A DNA stretch of 64,000 nt from positions 51,458,627 to 51,522,626 of the forward strand of contig CM026554.1 in the NCBI GenBank assembly GCA_015143295.1, read 5' to 3'. Each line of letters begins with the position of its first letter. Position 1 is the stretch's first letter. This DNA comes from Tetracentron sinense (taxonomy: Eukaryota; Streptophyta; Magnoliopsida; Trochodendrales; Trochodendraceae). The position numbers were made by a program, and so were the translations under genes. The notes beneath the pieces were generated by a model. That model was not told the origin of the DNA. It did not search any database and was given only the letters and a program-made list of their open reading frames with translations. Positions 1 to 10,108 of this stretch are shown piece by piece.

Positions 1-211
1 AAATAAAGAAAAAAAAAAAGGCCTTAATTGCTTCTGAGGCGAGTTTAGATCTTTAATATTTTAATAAGACAAAAAAACGTATGGCTAAAAAATCAAGAAA
101 AAGAAAACCGTCGTTTAAAGTGGGGAAATGAAAGTTGTTATATGAATCCAGGAAATTCAGAGGACCGAGTCTATTGCAAGCGGATTCTCGAAGAAAAGTC
201 TACCAGAAAAG
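1..211 (+). other. Probable 5' leader exon of the UGD gene
   Basis: No coding sequence is visible. The stretch ends in a good donor (AAAAG/GTAATCTCTC) followed by a CT-rich run at about 217-236, as is common at the start of plant leader introns. Plant UGD genes commonly carry an intron in the 5' UTR. A second non-coding exon near 920-1015 is possible. The transcription start is not defined. Confidence 0.4.
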
Positions 212-2124
212 GTAATCTCTCTCTCTCTCTCTCTCTGCTAATATTTGTGTAGTGTTCTTTAAGTTTGCTTCATTTGATTTTTTTTGGCTGAAATTTTGGG
301 CATTTGATGAGGCATCTGCACGTTAATCTTGTACCTTTGTTCCTTCAAGTTAGGGTTTCTGATCGTCTTTTAGTCCATGGATTCAATCTCACTCAACGCC
401 TATTTAACCCCAGTACCCCACCAATCACATTGTTTCTGGGTTTTGAAGCTTTCCCTTTCAGCACTACTAAATTTCGCTTCTAAATTTTTATTTTCTTCTG
501 AAAATGGCATTTCCTGGGACATGGGTTTTGTTTGAAATAGAAAATCTTGTCATTTTTTTGCTATTAGTTTACAGAACTTGAATGGAAAACGCGTAGAATA
601 TTCAAGTTCAGTTTCATTCATTTAAATCCGCCATCTATTTTGGGATCTGGGTTTTGTTGGAAAATGGGTTTTTGATTTTATGCAAAGTGAAGTTTTTTTA
701 TTTTTATTTTGTAGTTGCTGTTGAAAATTGGTTTAATAAATTTGTTTTTGATTAAAGTGGAAAAGTTGATTCTATTGGTGGTTAGTGGAAGGTGTGTTTG
801 AAAACGTTGTTCAGCTTTCTAGTTTAGCTGTTAAATCTGACTTTGCTTGGTTTGTGAAAATATGGGTAGATCTTAGAAGGGTTTTGGGTATTTAACCTGG
901 TCTCCTTGTTTTCATGTAGGAGAAGCTGTAGTATCTCCTCCTCTGTAGAGATCTACTCTCTCCTCTTTTCTGTTCTGATTTTTTTGAAGAAAAAGAGAAG
1001 GGGGCAATTCAGAAGGTAATTTAGATCTGAACTATAAACATTAAAAAATCCATGGGTGAATTCTAATCATGGGTTCATGATCTGTTCTTTTTCTGGATTT
1101 TGTTGAATTCCCCACCACCCTGGTTGCTAATTCGTACTTATAATGTGTTGTTTGGAGAAGAATTTGCTGAGCTAATGCTAATTCTGTTTCCCGCATTTCT
1201 TTTGTTAGCTTTTTTTGATCTGAAATCACCATGAGATATTTCTGTGTTTGTTTTTATTGTGACATCTTATGATTCAGAACAGTAATCTTTTTGCATGCTG
1301 GATGGATCTGTTCATAATGCCCAGATCTGTTTACATTCTCACATTTTATGGTGGATCTTGAAGCAGCATTTGATTATCAGACTTTCAGTCTCTCATATAT
1401 ATGATCTCTAGGGTTCACTAACAGCAATTTGACTACAAATCAAGCTAATCTCAGAAGGTTAGGTGAAAACCCAGATTCAGAATAGAAATATTTCCGTGTT
1501 TCATGAGCTTCTCTTTCAAACTCTGGATTGGTCAGACCCTTGTGTAGTGATAGTCTCCTCTGCTTCCATTTGTGGGTCTGATCTATTTCATATCTGTAGT
1601 AATCGTTATAAGTCTTGTAATTATTCAGTTTCTTAGGTTTCCCTAAACCAAAACCAATAGTTAAGCTGATCCATCCTGTTTCCTTCTACCCCAACTGACA
1701 TGAAGATGGGTTGTGCGCCTTCCTTCTTCGAAACTGAATCCAACTTTCTGCTGTATATGAAAACTAGTTCACAGATGATATGTTGAATTGTAAACAAGTT
1801 TACTCAATTTTTGCATTTACTTAACAGATTGGAAGTAGGAGTGGTTAACGAACCATGTTGCTTGTGAAAAGCTTGAGCTCGTCTCGTTAAAAGCTCGCTC
1901 GAGCTTGTTTGTTTATAAACAAGCCAAGTCCGAACTAGATTTTCAAGCTCATTAAATTAACTAGCCAAGCTTGAGCACGCATGTACTTGGCTTGTTAAAA
2001 GCTTGGTTCGATTTTATATGTATACTTAACATACAATTTTTTAGAAAATATACTCACTTCATTTAAATACTGAAATTAATTAATTTATTATATAGTAGCA
2101 AAGATTAATAGTATATAATCTATT

Positions 2125-3413
2125 GGGTTTTTTGTAAAAAAACCCCTATGTATTTAGCTATTTGTAAATACCCCCTTATGTTTCCTGATTTTGTATTATG
2201 CCCCACTAACTTTCAAAACGTTTGCAAATCCACCCTTCCATCCAAAAGCAAGTTAACGGATGTTAAATTTTTCATGAAATGACCTTTTTGATTTTAAGGA
2301 GATTTGTGGTTAATTGAGTTAAATTTTTCATGAGTGTGTGCGTTTAATTGTGGTTACGATTCACTCACTCTTAGGATTCATCCATTTAACCTTGGTTTTA
2401 GAAAAAAAGAATATTAACATTAGGTTGATTATGTTTAACCACAGTTAAAGGGGCTCTACAAGTCGCCTAATGTCTCTTGTAACACTCACTAACTATGGTT
2501 AAGATTCATTCACCCTTAGTGTTCATGCATCTAACATTAGTTTTTAGAAGAAAAAAAATATTAACCTTCGATTGATTATGCTTACCATAGTTAAAGGAGG
2601 CTTTACAAGCCGCCATGTGTCCCTTTTAACACCCACTAACAATGGTTAGTATTCACTCATCCCTAGGGTTCATGCATCTAACCTTGGATTATAGAAAATA
2701 AAGTATACAAAAATATTATTATGCTTAACCACAGTTAAAGGGTGCTTTACAAGCCTCCACATATCCTCTTTAACACCCACTAATTTTTGTTAAAATTCAC
2801 TCATCCCTTGGGTTCATGCATCTAACCTTAGTTTTTAGAAGAAAAAAAATATTAACCTTAGATTTATAATGCTTAACCACAATTAAAGGAGGCTCTACAA
2901 GGTGCCATGTGTCCTTAACACCCACTAACAATGGTTAATATTCACCCACTCCTAGGGTTCATGCATCTAACCTTGAATTTTAGAAAAATAATATAAAATA
3001 TTAACCTTAGGTTGATGATGCTTAACCACAGTTAAAGGGGACTCTACAAGCCGCCATGTGTCTCTTTTAACACTCACTAACTGTAGTTAAGATTCACTCA
3101 CCCTTAGGGTTTATCCATATTTTTAGATTAAAATAAAATAAAATATTATCCTTAGGTCGATTAAGCTTAACCCCAAGTAAAGGGGGATAAATGGGACACG
3201 TGGTGACCATAGAGGTGTGCGTTTGGTCTAACCCATTAAAAAAAAATAAGGTTAAAAAGGTCATTTTCTAAAAAATTAGCATCGATTAACTTGCTTTTGG
3301 ATGGAAGGGTGGATTTGCAAAAGGTTTAAAAGTTAGTGGGGGCATAATACAAAATCACAAAATAAGAGGGAGTATTTACAAATAGCTGAAAACATAGGGT
3401 ATTTATTTACACC
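2125..3413. mobile_element. Foldback element with long inverted arms, nested
   Basis: The left arm (about 2125-2257) and right arm (about 3285-3413) are near-perfect reverse complements over about 125 bases, sharing for example CCACCCTTCCATCCAAAAGC. The interior is a tandem array. No protein is encoded, and the target duplication could not be resolved. Confidence 0.7.
2390..3200. repeat. Six tandem units of about 145 bp
   Basis: The word GCTTAACCACAGTTAAAGG or a close variant recurs near 2427, 2576, 2717, 2867, 3016 and 3160. Each is followed by (T)CTACAAGCCGCCATGTGTCC, CACCCACTAAC and CCTAGGGTTCATGCATCTAA. The units make up the interior of the foldback element. Diverged single copies occur elsewhere in the window. 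Confidence 0.75.
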
Positions 3414-4188
3414 TCTTACTACATTTTCCTTTCACGCATAAGGTTTGAAGCTATTTTCTCTCCCATCTGGGAATCAGTTGGGTCTTCCCCTTTTCCTTGT
3501 GTCTTATCATTTAAGTTATCGGTGGTTTTGAAGGGGTCCCAATGCTACTTGCATTGGTTACTTGTTCTCATTGGAAAGAATGGAACTACAGAGTCTTCGA
3601 GGACTCCTGCTCACCATAAACCAGAACCTACCTAGGGCGGGCCATTACCTCCATCAGTGGTGCTCCACTCGGGAGAATTTTGATCTAGCATGTTTATTTT
3701 TCTTTTTGTAGTATTATCATATATTCTTCCATTAAAAAAAAAAGAATACCCTTTATACATTTATAAACTTTTACTAAAATTTTAGCTAACACCGTAATTT
3801 CTTTACCTAGGATAATAAAGTAAAATTTCCACTTAACATAAATAGCTATATCCAATGAACTAAGTTGCCTGGAAATGGCTCAAGCTCGGCCCAAGTTTGT
3901 TTATTAAAGCTCGAGCTTGATTTTCAAGCTCGCTTACTTAACAAACAAGCTTGAACACACCACTACTCAGCTCGGCTCGCTAACATCCCTAATTGGAAAC
4001 AATACTGTTTTAGGATCCATTACCAGTCTGTGAACAGAAATGCAAGCTATCTATGAACCTTGCTGAAATCCAGTTTGTTATCGTCTGATTATTTTTTTGA
4101 CTGACTGGCATTTACGGGGTTCACTGAATGGTTGTCTTATCCTGATATATGGTATTCACTTTTTTCAGGTTATATATAACAAAAAAAA

Positions 4189-5631
4189 ATGGTAAAGATC
4201 TGTTGCATTGGAGCTGGGTATGTCGGGGGGCCTACCATGGCAGTGATTGCACTTAAGTGCCCGTCGATTGAAGTGGCTGTTGTTGACATCTCTGTATCTC
4301 GGATCACAGCCTGGAATAGCGACCATCTCCCCATCTACGAGCCAGGCTTGGAAGACGTGGTGAAGCAGTGCCGAGGAAAGAATCTGTTCTTCAGCACTGA
4401 CGTAGAGAAACATGTATCAGAGGCGGATATAATTTTTGTTTCAGTTAACACCCCGACTAAGACTCAGGGACTTGGAGCAGGCAAAGCTGCAGACCTGACC
4501 TATTGGGAGAGTGCAGCCCGAATGATTGCAGATGTTTCAAAATCTAACAAAATCGTAGTGGAGAAATCGACTGTCCCAGTGAAAACAGCCGAGGCAATAG
4601 AAAAGATTCTGACCCACAACAGCAATGGAATCAACTTCCAAATTCTCTCGAACCCAGAATTCCTTGCAGAGGGAACTGCAATCCAAGATCTTTTCAACCC
4701 TGACCGAGTGCTCATTGGAGGACGGGAGACCCCAGAAGGCCAGAAGGCAATCCAGGCTTTGAAGAACGTATATGCCAATTGGGTATCAGAAGACCGAATT
4801 ATATGCACTAACCTCTGGTCTGCAGAGCTCTCAAAACTTGCTGCCAATGCCTTCTTGGCCCAAAGAATCTCATCTGTAAATGCCATGTCAGCACTCTGTG
4901 AGGCGACTGGAGCTGATGTGGCAGAAGTTGCCCATGCCGTTGGTAAGGACACGAGGATTGGGCCCAAATTCCTTAACGCTAGTGTTGGTTTTGGTGGGTC
5001 CTGCTTCCAGAAGGACATCCTGAACCTGGTCTACATCTGTGAGTGCAATGGCCTTCCTGAGGTTGCAAACTATTGGAAACAAGTCATCAAAGTGAATGAT
5101 TACCAGAAGAACCGATTTGTGAATCGGGTGGTCTCCTCCATGTTCAACACAGTCTCAGGTAAGAAGATTGCGGTGCTCGGGTTTGCCTTTAAGAAGGACA
5201 CGGGTGACACAAGGGAGACCCCTGCCATCGATGTGTGCAAGGGGCTGTTAGGTGACAAGGCCCGCTTGAGCATCTATGACCCGCAGGTCACTGAGGATCA
5301 GATCCAGAGGGATCTTTCAATGAAAAAGTTTGACTGGGACCACCCAATTCACCTCCAGCCAATGAGCCCCACTTCTGTGAAGCAGGTGAGTGTGGTTTGG
5401 GACGCCTATGAGGCAACGAAGGACGCCCACGGTATCTGCATTCTTACCGAGTGGGATGAATTCAAGGCACTCGATTACCAGATGATATATGACAAGATGC
5501 AGAAACCAGCATTTTTGTTTGATGGTCGGAACATTGTGAATGTGGAGAAGCTGAGGGAAATTGGGTTCGTCGTGTATTCAATCGGTAAGCCGCTGGATCA
5601 TTGGCTCGGGGACATGCCTGCTGTGGCATAA
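4189..5631 (+). CDS. UGD: UDP-glucose 6-dehydrogenase
   Basis: The cytosolic enzyme oxidises UDP-glucose to UDP-glucuronate in two NAD+-dependent steps, supplying UDP-xylose, UDP-arabinose and UDP-galacturonate for cell-wall matrix polysaccharides. The 480-residue frame is complete and intron-free, the usual size and form for plants. Residues 7-15 are the Rossmann loop [19 protein letters not shown] (155-164) carries the catalytic Glu161. Lys216 and Asn220 lie in the [10 protein letters not shown] helix. [10 protein letters not shown] (267-276) holds the nucleophile Cys272. The C-terminal UDP-binding domain includes [16 protein letters not shown] and FDGRNIV. The start is fixed by the N-terminal [14 protein letters not shown], typical of plant UGDs, 20 bases after a splice acceptor. 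The gene looks functional. Its last 30 codons and 3' flank are duplicated at 8872. Confidence 0.98.
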   Translation: MVKICCIGAGYVGGPTMAVIALKCPSIEVAVVDISVSRITAWNSDHLPIYEPGLEDVVKQCRGKNLFFSTDVEKHVSEADIIFVSVNTPTKTQGLGAGKAADLTYWESAARMIADVSKSNKIVVEKSTVPVKTAEAIEKILTHNSNGINFQILSNPEFLAEGTAIQDLFNPDRVLIGGRETPEGQKAIQALKNVYANWVSEDRIICTNLWSAELSKLAANAFLAQRISSVNAMSALCEATGADVAEVAHAVGKDTRIGPKFLNASVGFGGSCFQKDILNLVYICECNGLPEVANYWKQVIKVNDYQKNRFVNRVVSSMFNTVSGKKIAVLGFAFKKDTGDTRETPAIDVCKGLLGDKARLSIYDPQVTEDQIQRDLSMKKFDWDHPIHLQPMSPTSVKQVSVVWDAYEATKDAHGICILTEWDEFKALDYQMIYDKMQKPAFLFDGRNIVNVEKLREIGFVVYSIGKPLDHWLGDMPAVA

Positions 5632-6143
5632 AGGAGAAGCATAAGATGATGGAAATTTGCTTGTTAGAATTGAATTTGGAGAGGCAGTTTGATTCTTGAA
5701 AATTTCTCTTCTATTTCTTTTAGTTGTGGGTTTATGATGTTTCTTACTTTCTCTTACCTTTCTGTTTGGCTCCCTGTTTTACCTTACAATGAATTCCAGC
5801 TTATAAATTTCTCTTAATTTCCAGTTTAGAACCTCAATCTGTTCTTCACTTTGTTTAATCTGCTGTTATAAACTACTCACCGGAGTTTTAGAAATCGATC
5901 GAGCTCTTGTCATCAAGTTAGTGAGTCACTTGTGTATACAGGCTCAATACTCGCATACTAACGAACTTGCGATATGTGGACATGTTTCAGCATCACATGG
6001 GCAAATGTACGAGGCATTAGTTGATTTTTATGTTTATTATGTGAATGCGTAATTAACTATAACCCAGGTGCTTCTCCTTAGTTACTAAACCTCAGTTCTC
6101 TAAGCAAATGTGGTAGAAGCCCCCCATCACATAAGGGTGTAAA
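5632..6143 (+). other. UGD 3' UTR and downstream flank
   Basis: T-rich sequence follows the stop. Positions up to about 5952 are the source of the copy at 8872-9302. No further gene is visible up to the MITE at 6144. Confidence 0.6.
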
Positions 6144-6408
6144 TAGGGGTGGAGCAGCATGGGGCCCAGAGGGGCTGTTCCCCCTGAAAATTTGAAAAAT
6201 TCCTATGGGGGCGTAGCCTGGGAGAGGTGTGGAGGTAGGGGATGGGGGCTCTAGTTCCCCTTTTGAAAAAAAATATATTCCTTACAAACGGACACAAACA
6301 TATGCAATGGCCAATAAACTTGGCCCTCAAATTTTTTTTTTCGAGAGCTACGTCCCCGAATCTCCATTGTCAGTCCCCCCATGCAAGAGAATCCTGTCTC
6401 TACCCCTG
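6144..6408. mobile_element. hAT-type MITE (GGGGTGGAGC family)
   Basis: This 265-bp unit has ends TAGGGGTGGAGC and, reversed, CAGGGGTAGAGA, flanked by a perfect 8-bp duplication GGTGTAAA (6136-6143 and 6409-6416). It has no coding capacity. A relative lies at 6610-6870 and an end fragment at 12716. Confidence 0.82.
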
Positions 6409-6609
6409 GGTGTAAAGGTGTCTGGGTCACCTCTGGTCAGGCTTTGGCTGCACCTGTTAGTCCTAACCTACTAACCCAAAAAGACTAATGGGGCGTTTGG
6501 ATTGGATTTTATTAGCCAAAAATCAATTCTGATAAAATTAATTTTACATAAGCAAGGGATTTATGCGAGGTAGCCTCTTTGCCTGACAATGTGTCCCTTT
6601 TAACGGTGG

Positions 6610-6870
6610 TGAGGGCGGAGCTACATGGGGCTAGGGAGGCTGAAGCCCCCGTGAAATTTTGGAAAAATCTTTTCTAATAGTACTACTAATAGGGGCATAC
6701 GTTGGGAGAGGGACGGAGCCATGGTGATGGGGCTCTAGCCCCCCTAAACTTCTAAGAAAAAATATATTCCTTCCCAACGGACACAAATAGACGCAATGGT
6801 TAATGAACTTGGCCCTCAATTTTTTTTCCCATTGTTACCCACCCTACAAGAGAATTTTGGCTCCACCCCT
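6610..6870. mobile_element. Second hAT-type MITE of the same family
   Basis: Its interior matches the 6144 element in order: GGGAGAG, GGGGCTCTAG, AAAATATATTCCTT, ACGGACACAAA, AACTTGGCCCTCAA. The ends are GAGGGCGGAGC and, reversed, AGGGGTGGAGCC. The flanks AACGGTGG and AACCGTGA agree at 6 of 8 positions, so it looks older than its neighbour. Confidence 0.65.
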
Positions 6871-7160
6871 AACCGTGATTAGGCTTCACTGGTCCTTAGT
6901 ATTAATGAATTTATCCTTATTTTCTCTTTAAAAAAATGTTTTAAAATTGGTTTAAAAATATTTAAATCTTAATCTGTTTTTTTTTCTCTCTGTGAAAAAC
7001 TGGGTTAGATTCTTTAAGTATATGGGTTAGTGAATCTTAATCCGAAAATATTTTTTTTTAAAAAAACAATTAAATCTTAACCCAGTTTTCTTTTCTTCAT
7101 AAAACCAAGGTTAGTAAATCTTAACCACAATGAAAAGGGTTAGTAAATTTTAAGGGTGAT
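6871..7160. repeat. Remnant of the TTAACC repeat family
   Basis: The words AACCGTGATTAGGCTTCACT, CTTAACCCAG and AACCAAGGTTAGTAAATCTT are diverged forms of the unit tandemly repeated at 2390-3200. Nothing else is recognisable. Confidence 0.4.
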
Positions 7161-7218
7161 GCAGCTAATTGTGGGTCGAGTCTAGAGTCTAAACCATGCA
7201 CCAAGTATTTGAGCACCC

Positions 7219-7640
7219 GACTTTCTGTGTATGAATTCGAACAGCAGGGACAGATACGATAAGGCAGAGGTTTTTTCGGAATGCATTCGAACAGCTGGAG
7301 AGATACGATAAGGTACCATGAATTAATCCTCCAGAACTTTCTGTTTATGAATTCGAACAGTGATAGGTAGCGGTTTTTTCGGTTTTTACGTCACAATCTT
7401 CCAATTAGCAAACGCGTTTAGTAGCGCTTATCGGCTATTTAAATTTACAAGTGCTATTATTTCTTCTTCAAGTCTCACTACAACAAAACAACCGCATAAC
7501 AACGGAAATTTCTCTCCTGAATCTTTTTATTTCTAGGGTTTCTCTGACATTCTTTTTAAGATCTAGATCTGTTCTTCTATCTTTGAGCTAGCTAGATCTT
7601 CTTCTCCATATCTTTCATTCCACAAGAAAATTCGAAAAAA
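7219..7640 (+). promoter_or_regulatory. Promoter and 5' leader of the NAC gene
   Basis: A TATA-like TATTTAAAT lies at 7436-7444, placing the transcription start near 7470. An ACGTCA core (7388-7393, the TGACGT element of bZIP sites) lies about 45 bases upstream. ATTCGAACAG occurs three times (about 7235, 7285 and 7351), twice preceded by ACTTTCTGT. Two copies are followed by AGATACGATAAGG, and GGTTTTTTCGG recurs as well. The CT-rich leader runs to the ATG at 7641. Regulatory roles are inferred. Confidence 0.5.
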
Positions 7641-7791
7641 ATGATGAAATATCCTATTGGGTATCGGTTTGATCCAACTGATATTGAACTTGTAGATTAC
7701 TATCTGAAGAACCGGATACATGGTCTTCCCCTTCCACATGACACTATCATGGACTACGATGTCTATGGACGCGATCCTTCTACACTCCCAC
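7641..7791 (+). CDS. NAC gene exon 1
   Basis: Encodes the start and NAC subdomains A-B. It ends C/GTAAGT in phase 1. Two ATGs are adjacent and the first is taken. Confidence 0.9.
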
Positions 7792-8660
7792 GTAAGTGAA
7801 ACTTCTTTTATTATGTTTCTTTATTTTATTTTTTTGTGTGTGGGTATCTTTAGGTTTTGATTTTGATGAACCTGTAGACTTAAAGAACATGGTTTGTTTG
7901 CAGGTGATTTCAAATATGGGAAAAAGGATGAGCGTTATTTTTTTACCCAACGCCCAAGCGGAGCCCATGCGAGTCGAGCTGCTGGTGGTGGTTTTTGGAA
8001 AGCCACCAATGGAGTCACAAATATAAAAGATGATCACGGTAGGACTCTCGGGCGAAAGAGGTCACTGACGTTTCACTTCGGAAAAACGTCAGATGAAAAT
8101 ACCAAAACTGATTGGATCATGCAAGAGTACCTATCTGCAGATCACAATAATGTAATCTTTTCTGCTTTTTTATTTATTTATTTATTATTATTATAATGTT
8201 TTAAGGATGTTACTGTGTTAAGGACTTTGGTTGTTATTTGTTTAAGGTTGGTTTATTTATCTCCCTTTTTTTTTTTTTGATCATCTTCTAGATCACCAAC
8301 CTTGTTTTATGTAAGATCTCGGAGAGCGGCTATGGCACTTCAAAATCCAAGAAAGCTAAAGTTCACCACTATGAACCCAGCCGAGACGATCAAGAAGCTA
8401 ACAACATCATCCGATGCCCAAGTACTGAACCTATTGGTGCGGAATATCAACCAGCTGTGCAAACATTACCCATGGATGCAAGTCATCTGTTAACTCAAAC
8501 ATTATCAACGGATGCAAATCCGTCAAATGTCGAAGCAGCTTCGTGTAACAATGTCCTTGTAGCAGCCGTTCATGAAATTTTGAAACTTTCTGAGGCAGAA
8601 ATTGCTAGTATATTTGAAGAGTTAGAACAAACCTTGGTGCCTAATGTTCCCCTAAATTAA
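7641..8660 (+). CDS. NAC-domain transcription factor (three exons)
   Basis: NAC proteins are plant-specific DNA-binding regulators that dimerise through the N-terminal domain. Exons 7641-7791, 7904-8151 and 8292-8660 join in phase (399 + 369 nt) to give 255 residues. Subdomain A reads GYRFDPTDIELVDYYL. Subdomains C-D run from DFKYGKKDERYFFTQRP through GGGFWKATNG and KRSLTFHFGK to TDWIMQEYL. Subdomain E is ITNLVLCKI, interrupted by intron 2 at the position usual for the family. Canonical GT-AG sites support all joins. The C-terminal part is short (about 110 residues) and ends in an acidic, helix-prone EILKLSEAEIASIFEELEQ segment that could be an activation region. Substitutions in GFRFHPTDEE (to GYRFDPTDIE) mark it as divergent. 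Subfamily and target are unknown. Confidence 0.92.
7904..8151 (+). CDS. NAC gene exon 2
   Basis: Encodes NAC subdomains C and D. The acceptor is TTTGCAG and the donor AAT/GTAATC, phase 0 at the end. Confidence 0.92.
8292..8660 (+). CDS. NAC gene exon 3
   Basis: Begins with ITNLVLCKI (subdomain E) after the acceptor CTTCTAG, carries the C-terminal region and ends at TAA. Confidence 0.9.
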   Translation: MTNLVLCKISESGYGTSKSKKAKVHHYEPSRDDQEANNIIRCPSTEPIGAEYQPAVQTLPMDASHLLTQTLSTDANPSNVEAASCNNVLVAAVHEILKLSEAEIASIFEELEQTLVPNVPLN

Positions 8661-8871
8661 ACTTGGGTAAATCCGTTGCCACGAATGATGGAGGAGCTAG
8701 TACTACCAATTATCGAGAGAACATGGTATCGAGATGAATTACTCAAAGGTGAGTACAAATAGCAATTTTTGTACCACTCTTGTATTTTCTTTCTCATTTA
8801 GTATTTGTAATCCTTCTGATATGGTTTCCTATACTGCATACAGGAGAGCGAATGGGTGTTACGAAAGCCGC
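8661..8871 (+). other. NAC 3' UTR with a probable intron
   Basis: A donor CAAAG/GTGAGTAC (8749) and an acceptor CTGCATACAG (8843) define a likely 95-bp UTR intron. The exon side resumes at 8844 and runs straight into the UGD-derived copy at 8872. The NAC transcript may therefore end in the duplicated UGD 3' sequence. Confidence 0.5.
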
Positions 8872-9302
8872 TGAATGTGGAGAAGCTGAGGGAAATTGGG
8901 TTCGTCGTGTATTCAATCGGTAAGCCGCTCGATCAATGGCTCGGGTACATGCCTGCTGTGGCATAAAGGAGATAATGGGGATTGGCTTGTTAGAACTGAA
9001 TTTGGAGAGGCAGTTTGATTCTTTAAAATTTCTCTTCTATTTCTTTTAGTTGTGGGTTTATGATGTTTATTACTTTTAATTACCTACCAGTCACTGTCAG
9101 TTAGCTAGGATGACTCTACTATCTTGTTGAAAGTAAGAGGCTCCATGTTTTACCTTACAATGAATTCCAGCATATAATAATCTGTTCTTCCCTTTGTTTA
9201 ATCTGTTGTTATATATAAACTACTCACTGAAGTTCTAGAAATCGTTGGAGCTCTTGTTATCTTGTTAGTGAGTCACTTGTCTTAGACAGGCTCAGTACTC
9301 AA
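8872..9302 (+). pseudogene. Truncated duplicate of the UGD 3' end
   Basis: The segment matches 5536-5952: the last 30 codons of UGD, the stop, the 3' UTR and further flank. In the coding part only about three substitutions are seen in 100 bases. The flank has more changes and small indels, for example an insertion around 9089-9145. Homology begins abruptly at TGAATGTGGAGAAG and ends after GGCTCAGTACTC. There is no start codon or active site, so it cannot encode the enzyme. Its likely role, if any, is as 3' UTR or terminator for the NAC gene. Confidence 0.93.
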
Positions 9303-9481
9303 TGGTTCGTTTGAGTCTCGAATTCGGAGTGAAAGAGAAGTGTGGACTACTTTCGGGGTAAGGTAGTAATTAGTAAATACCCAGGACTGTAGTGTTTGGG
9401 TTCACCCAGTACCATCTCATGCCATGAATTGAAGGATAAGCAGTGCTGCTGGAGCCTTATAATGCGTTAGTGCAGAATGGG

Positions 9482-10004
9482 CTCTCGGGCAACCATAGAA
9501 TAAGGGATATGTGGCGTTAAATAGGGGAGAGGTCATTTCATTTTCTCCGCATGATTTTGACTTCTTCCCACTTGATATCTCTTCCCCTTTATCTCAACAC
9601 TTTATCACCATGTGTCATATGGAGAAGTCAAAATCATGGGCCCCTAATCTTGACTTTTGCACCAATTGTTCCCTATTTTATGGTTGCTCGAGACAACCAC
9701 AATCCGAGGCCCCCAAAAAAATGGGTCCAAGGAAGGAAATCCTTTCGGCCTCCGATTGTCTCTGGCGAAGCTATAAATGGCTTGTCTCGGGCAACCATAG
9801 AATAGGGAACAAGTGGTGGAGAAGTCAAAATCCTGGTCCCCATGATTTTGACTTCTCCACACACTATATGACACATGCCGATAAGGTGTTGAGATAAAGT
9901 GGAGGAGATATCAAGTGGGGAGAAGTCAAAATCATGGGGATAAAATGAAATGACTTCTCCCCTTTTTAACGCCACATGTCCCTTATTCTATGGTCGCCAG
10001 AGAC
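9482..10004. repeat. Large imperfect palindrome (foldback element)
   Basis: The left arm from 9482 (GGGCAACCATAGAATAAGGG onward) is the reverse complement of the right arm ending at 10004 over about 165 bases. The pairing resumes with an inner pair at about 9664-9696 and 9780-9815 (TTGTTCCCTATTTTATGG against its complement). Only about 80 central bases are unpaired. CATGATTTTGACTTCT recurs within each arm. No protein is encoded; open frames here are by-products of the symmetry. Confidence 0.85.
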
Positions 10005-10108
10005 AATCTGAGGCCAACTCTTTTTCATTGATGTGGCAAGTGCGGTACTAGAGAAAGTAAGAAGTCTTAAACCTCCATGTGTTTCTACTTAGAGATTAAT
10101 TTTGAGCC

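Larger units (their letters stand above)
1836..3991. mobile_element. Non-autonomous hAT-like element in the UGD leader intron
   Basis: The termini are imperfect inverted repeats. The left end reads TAGGAGTGGTTAACGAACC and the right end, reversed, TAGGGATGTTAGCGAGCC. They are flanked by ATTGGAAG (1828-1835) and ATTGGAAA (3992-3999), an 8-bp target duplication with one mismatch, the hAT length. The outer parts are rich in AAGCTCGAGCTTG-type words. There is no transposase. A second element (2125-3413) is nested inside. Confidence 0.75.
212..4168 (+). other. 5'-UTR intron of UGD (about 4 kb)
   Basis: A donor at 212 and a pyrimidine-rich acceptor ending in TTTTTTCAG at 4168 bracket a non-coding stretch whose exon side resumes 20 bases before the UGD start codon. 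More than half of it is inserted DNA (1836-3991). The rest (212-1835 and 4000-4168) is T-rich sequence with no recognisable gene. Confidence 0.55.

Noticed and set aside
394-440. CGCCTATTTAACCCC as a TATA box for UGD
   Set aside because: It lies downstream of the proposed leader exon and donor. Possible, but nothing around it supports a transcription start.
2390-3200. Regularly spaced repeats suggesting a CRISPR array
   Set aside because: The units are about 145 bp, diverge along their whole length without unique spacers, and sit in a plant transposon.
4500-5018. 172-codon open frame on the - strand inside UGD
   Set aside because: It is antisense to a well-supported conserved enzyme and shows no domain of its own; it is a codon-bias shadow.
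9511-9975. Overlapping open frames on both strands with near-identical proteins
   Set aside because: They are mirror products of the 9482-10004 palindrome.
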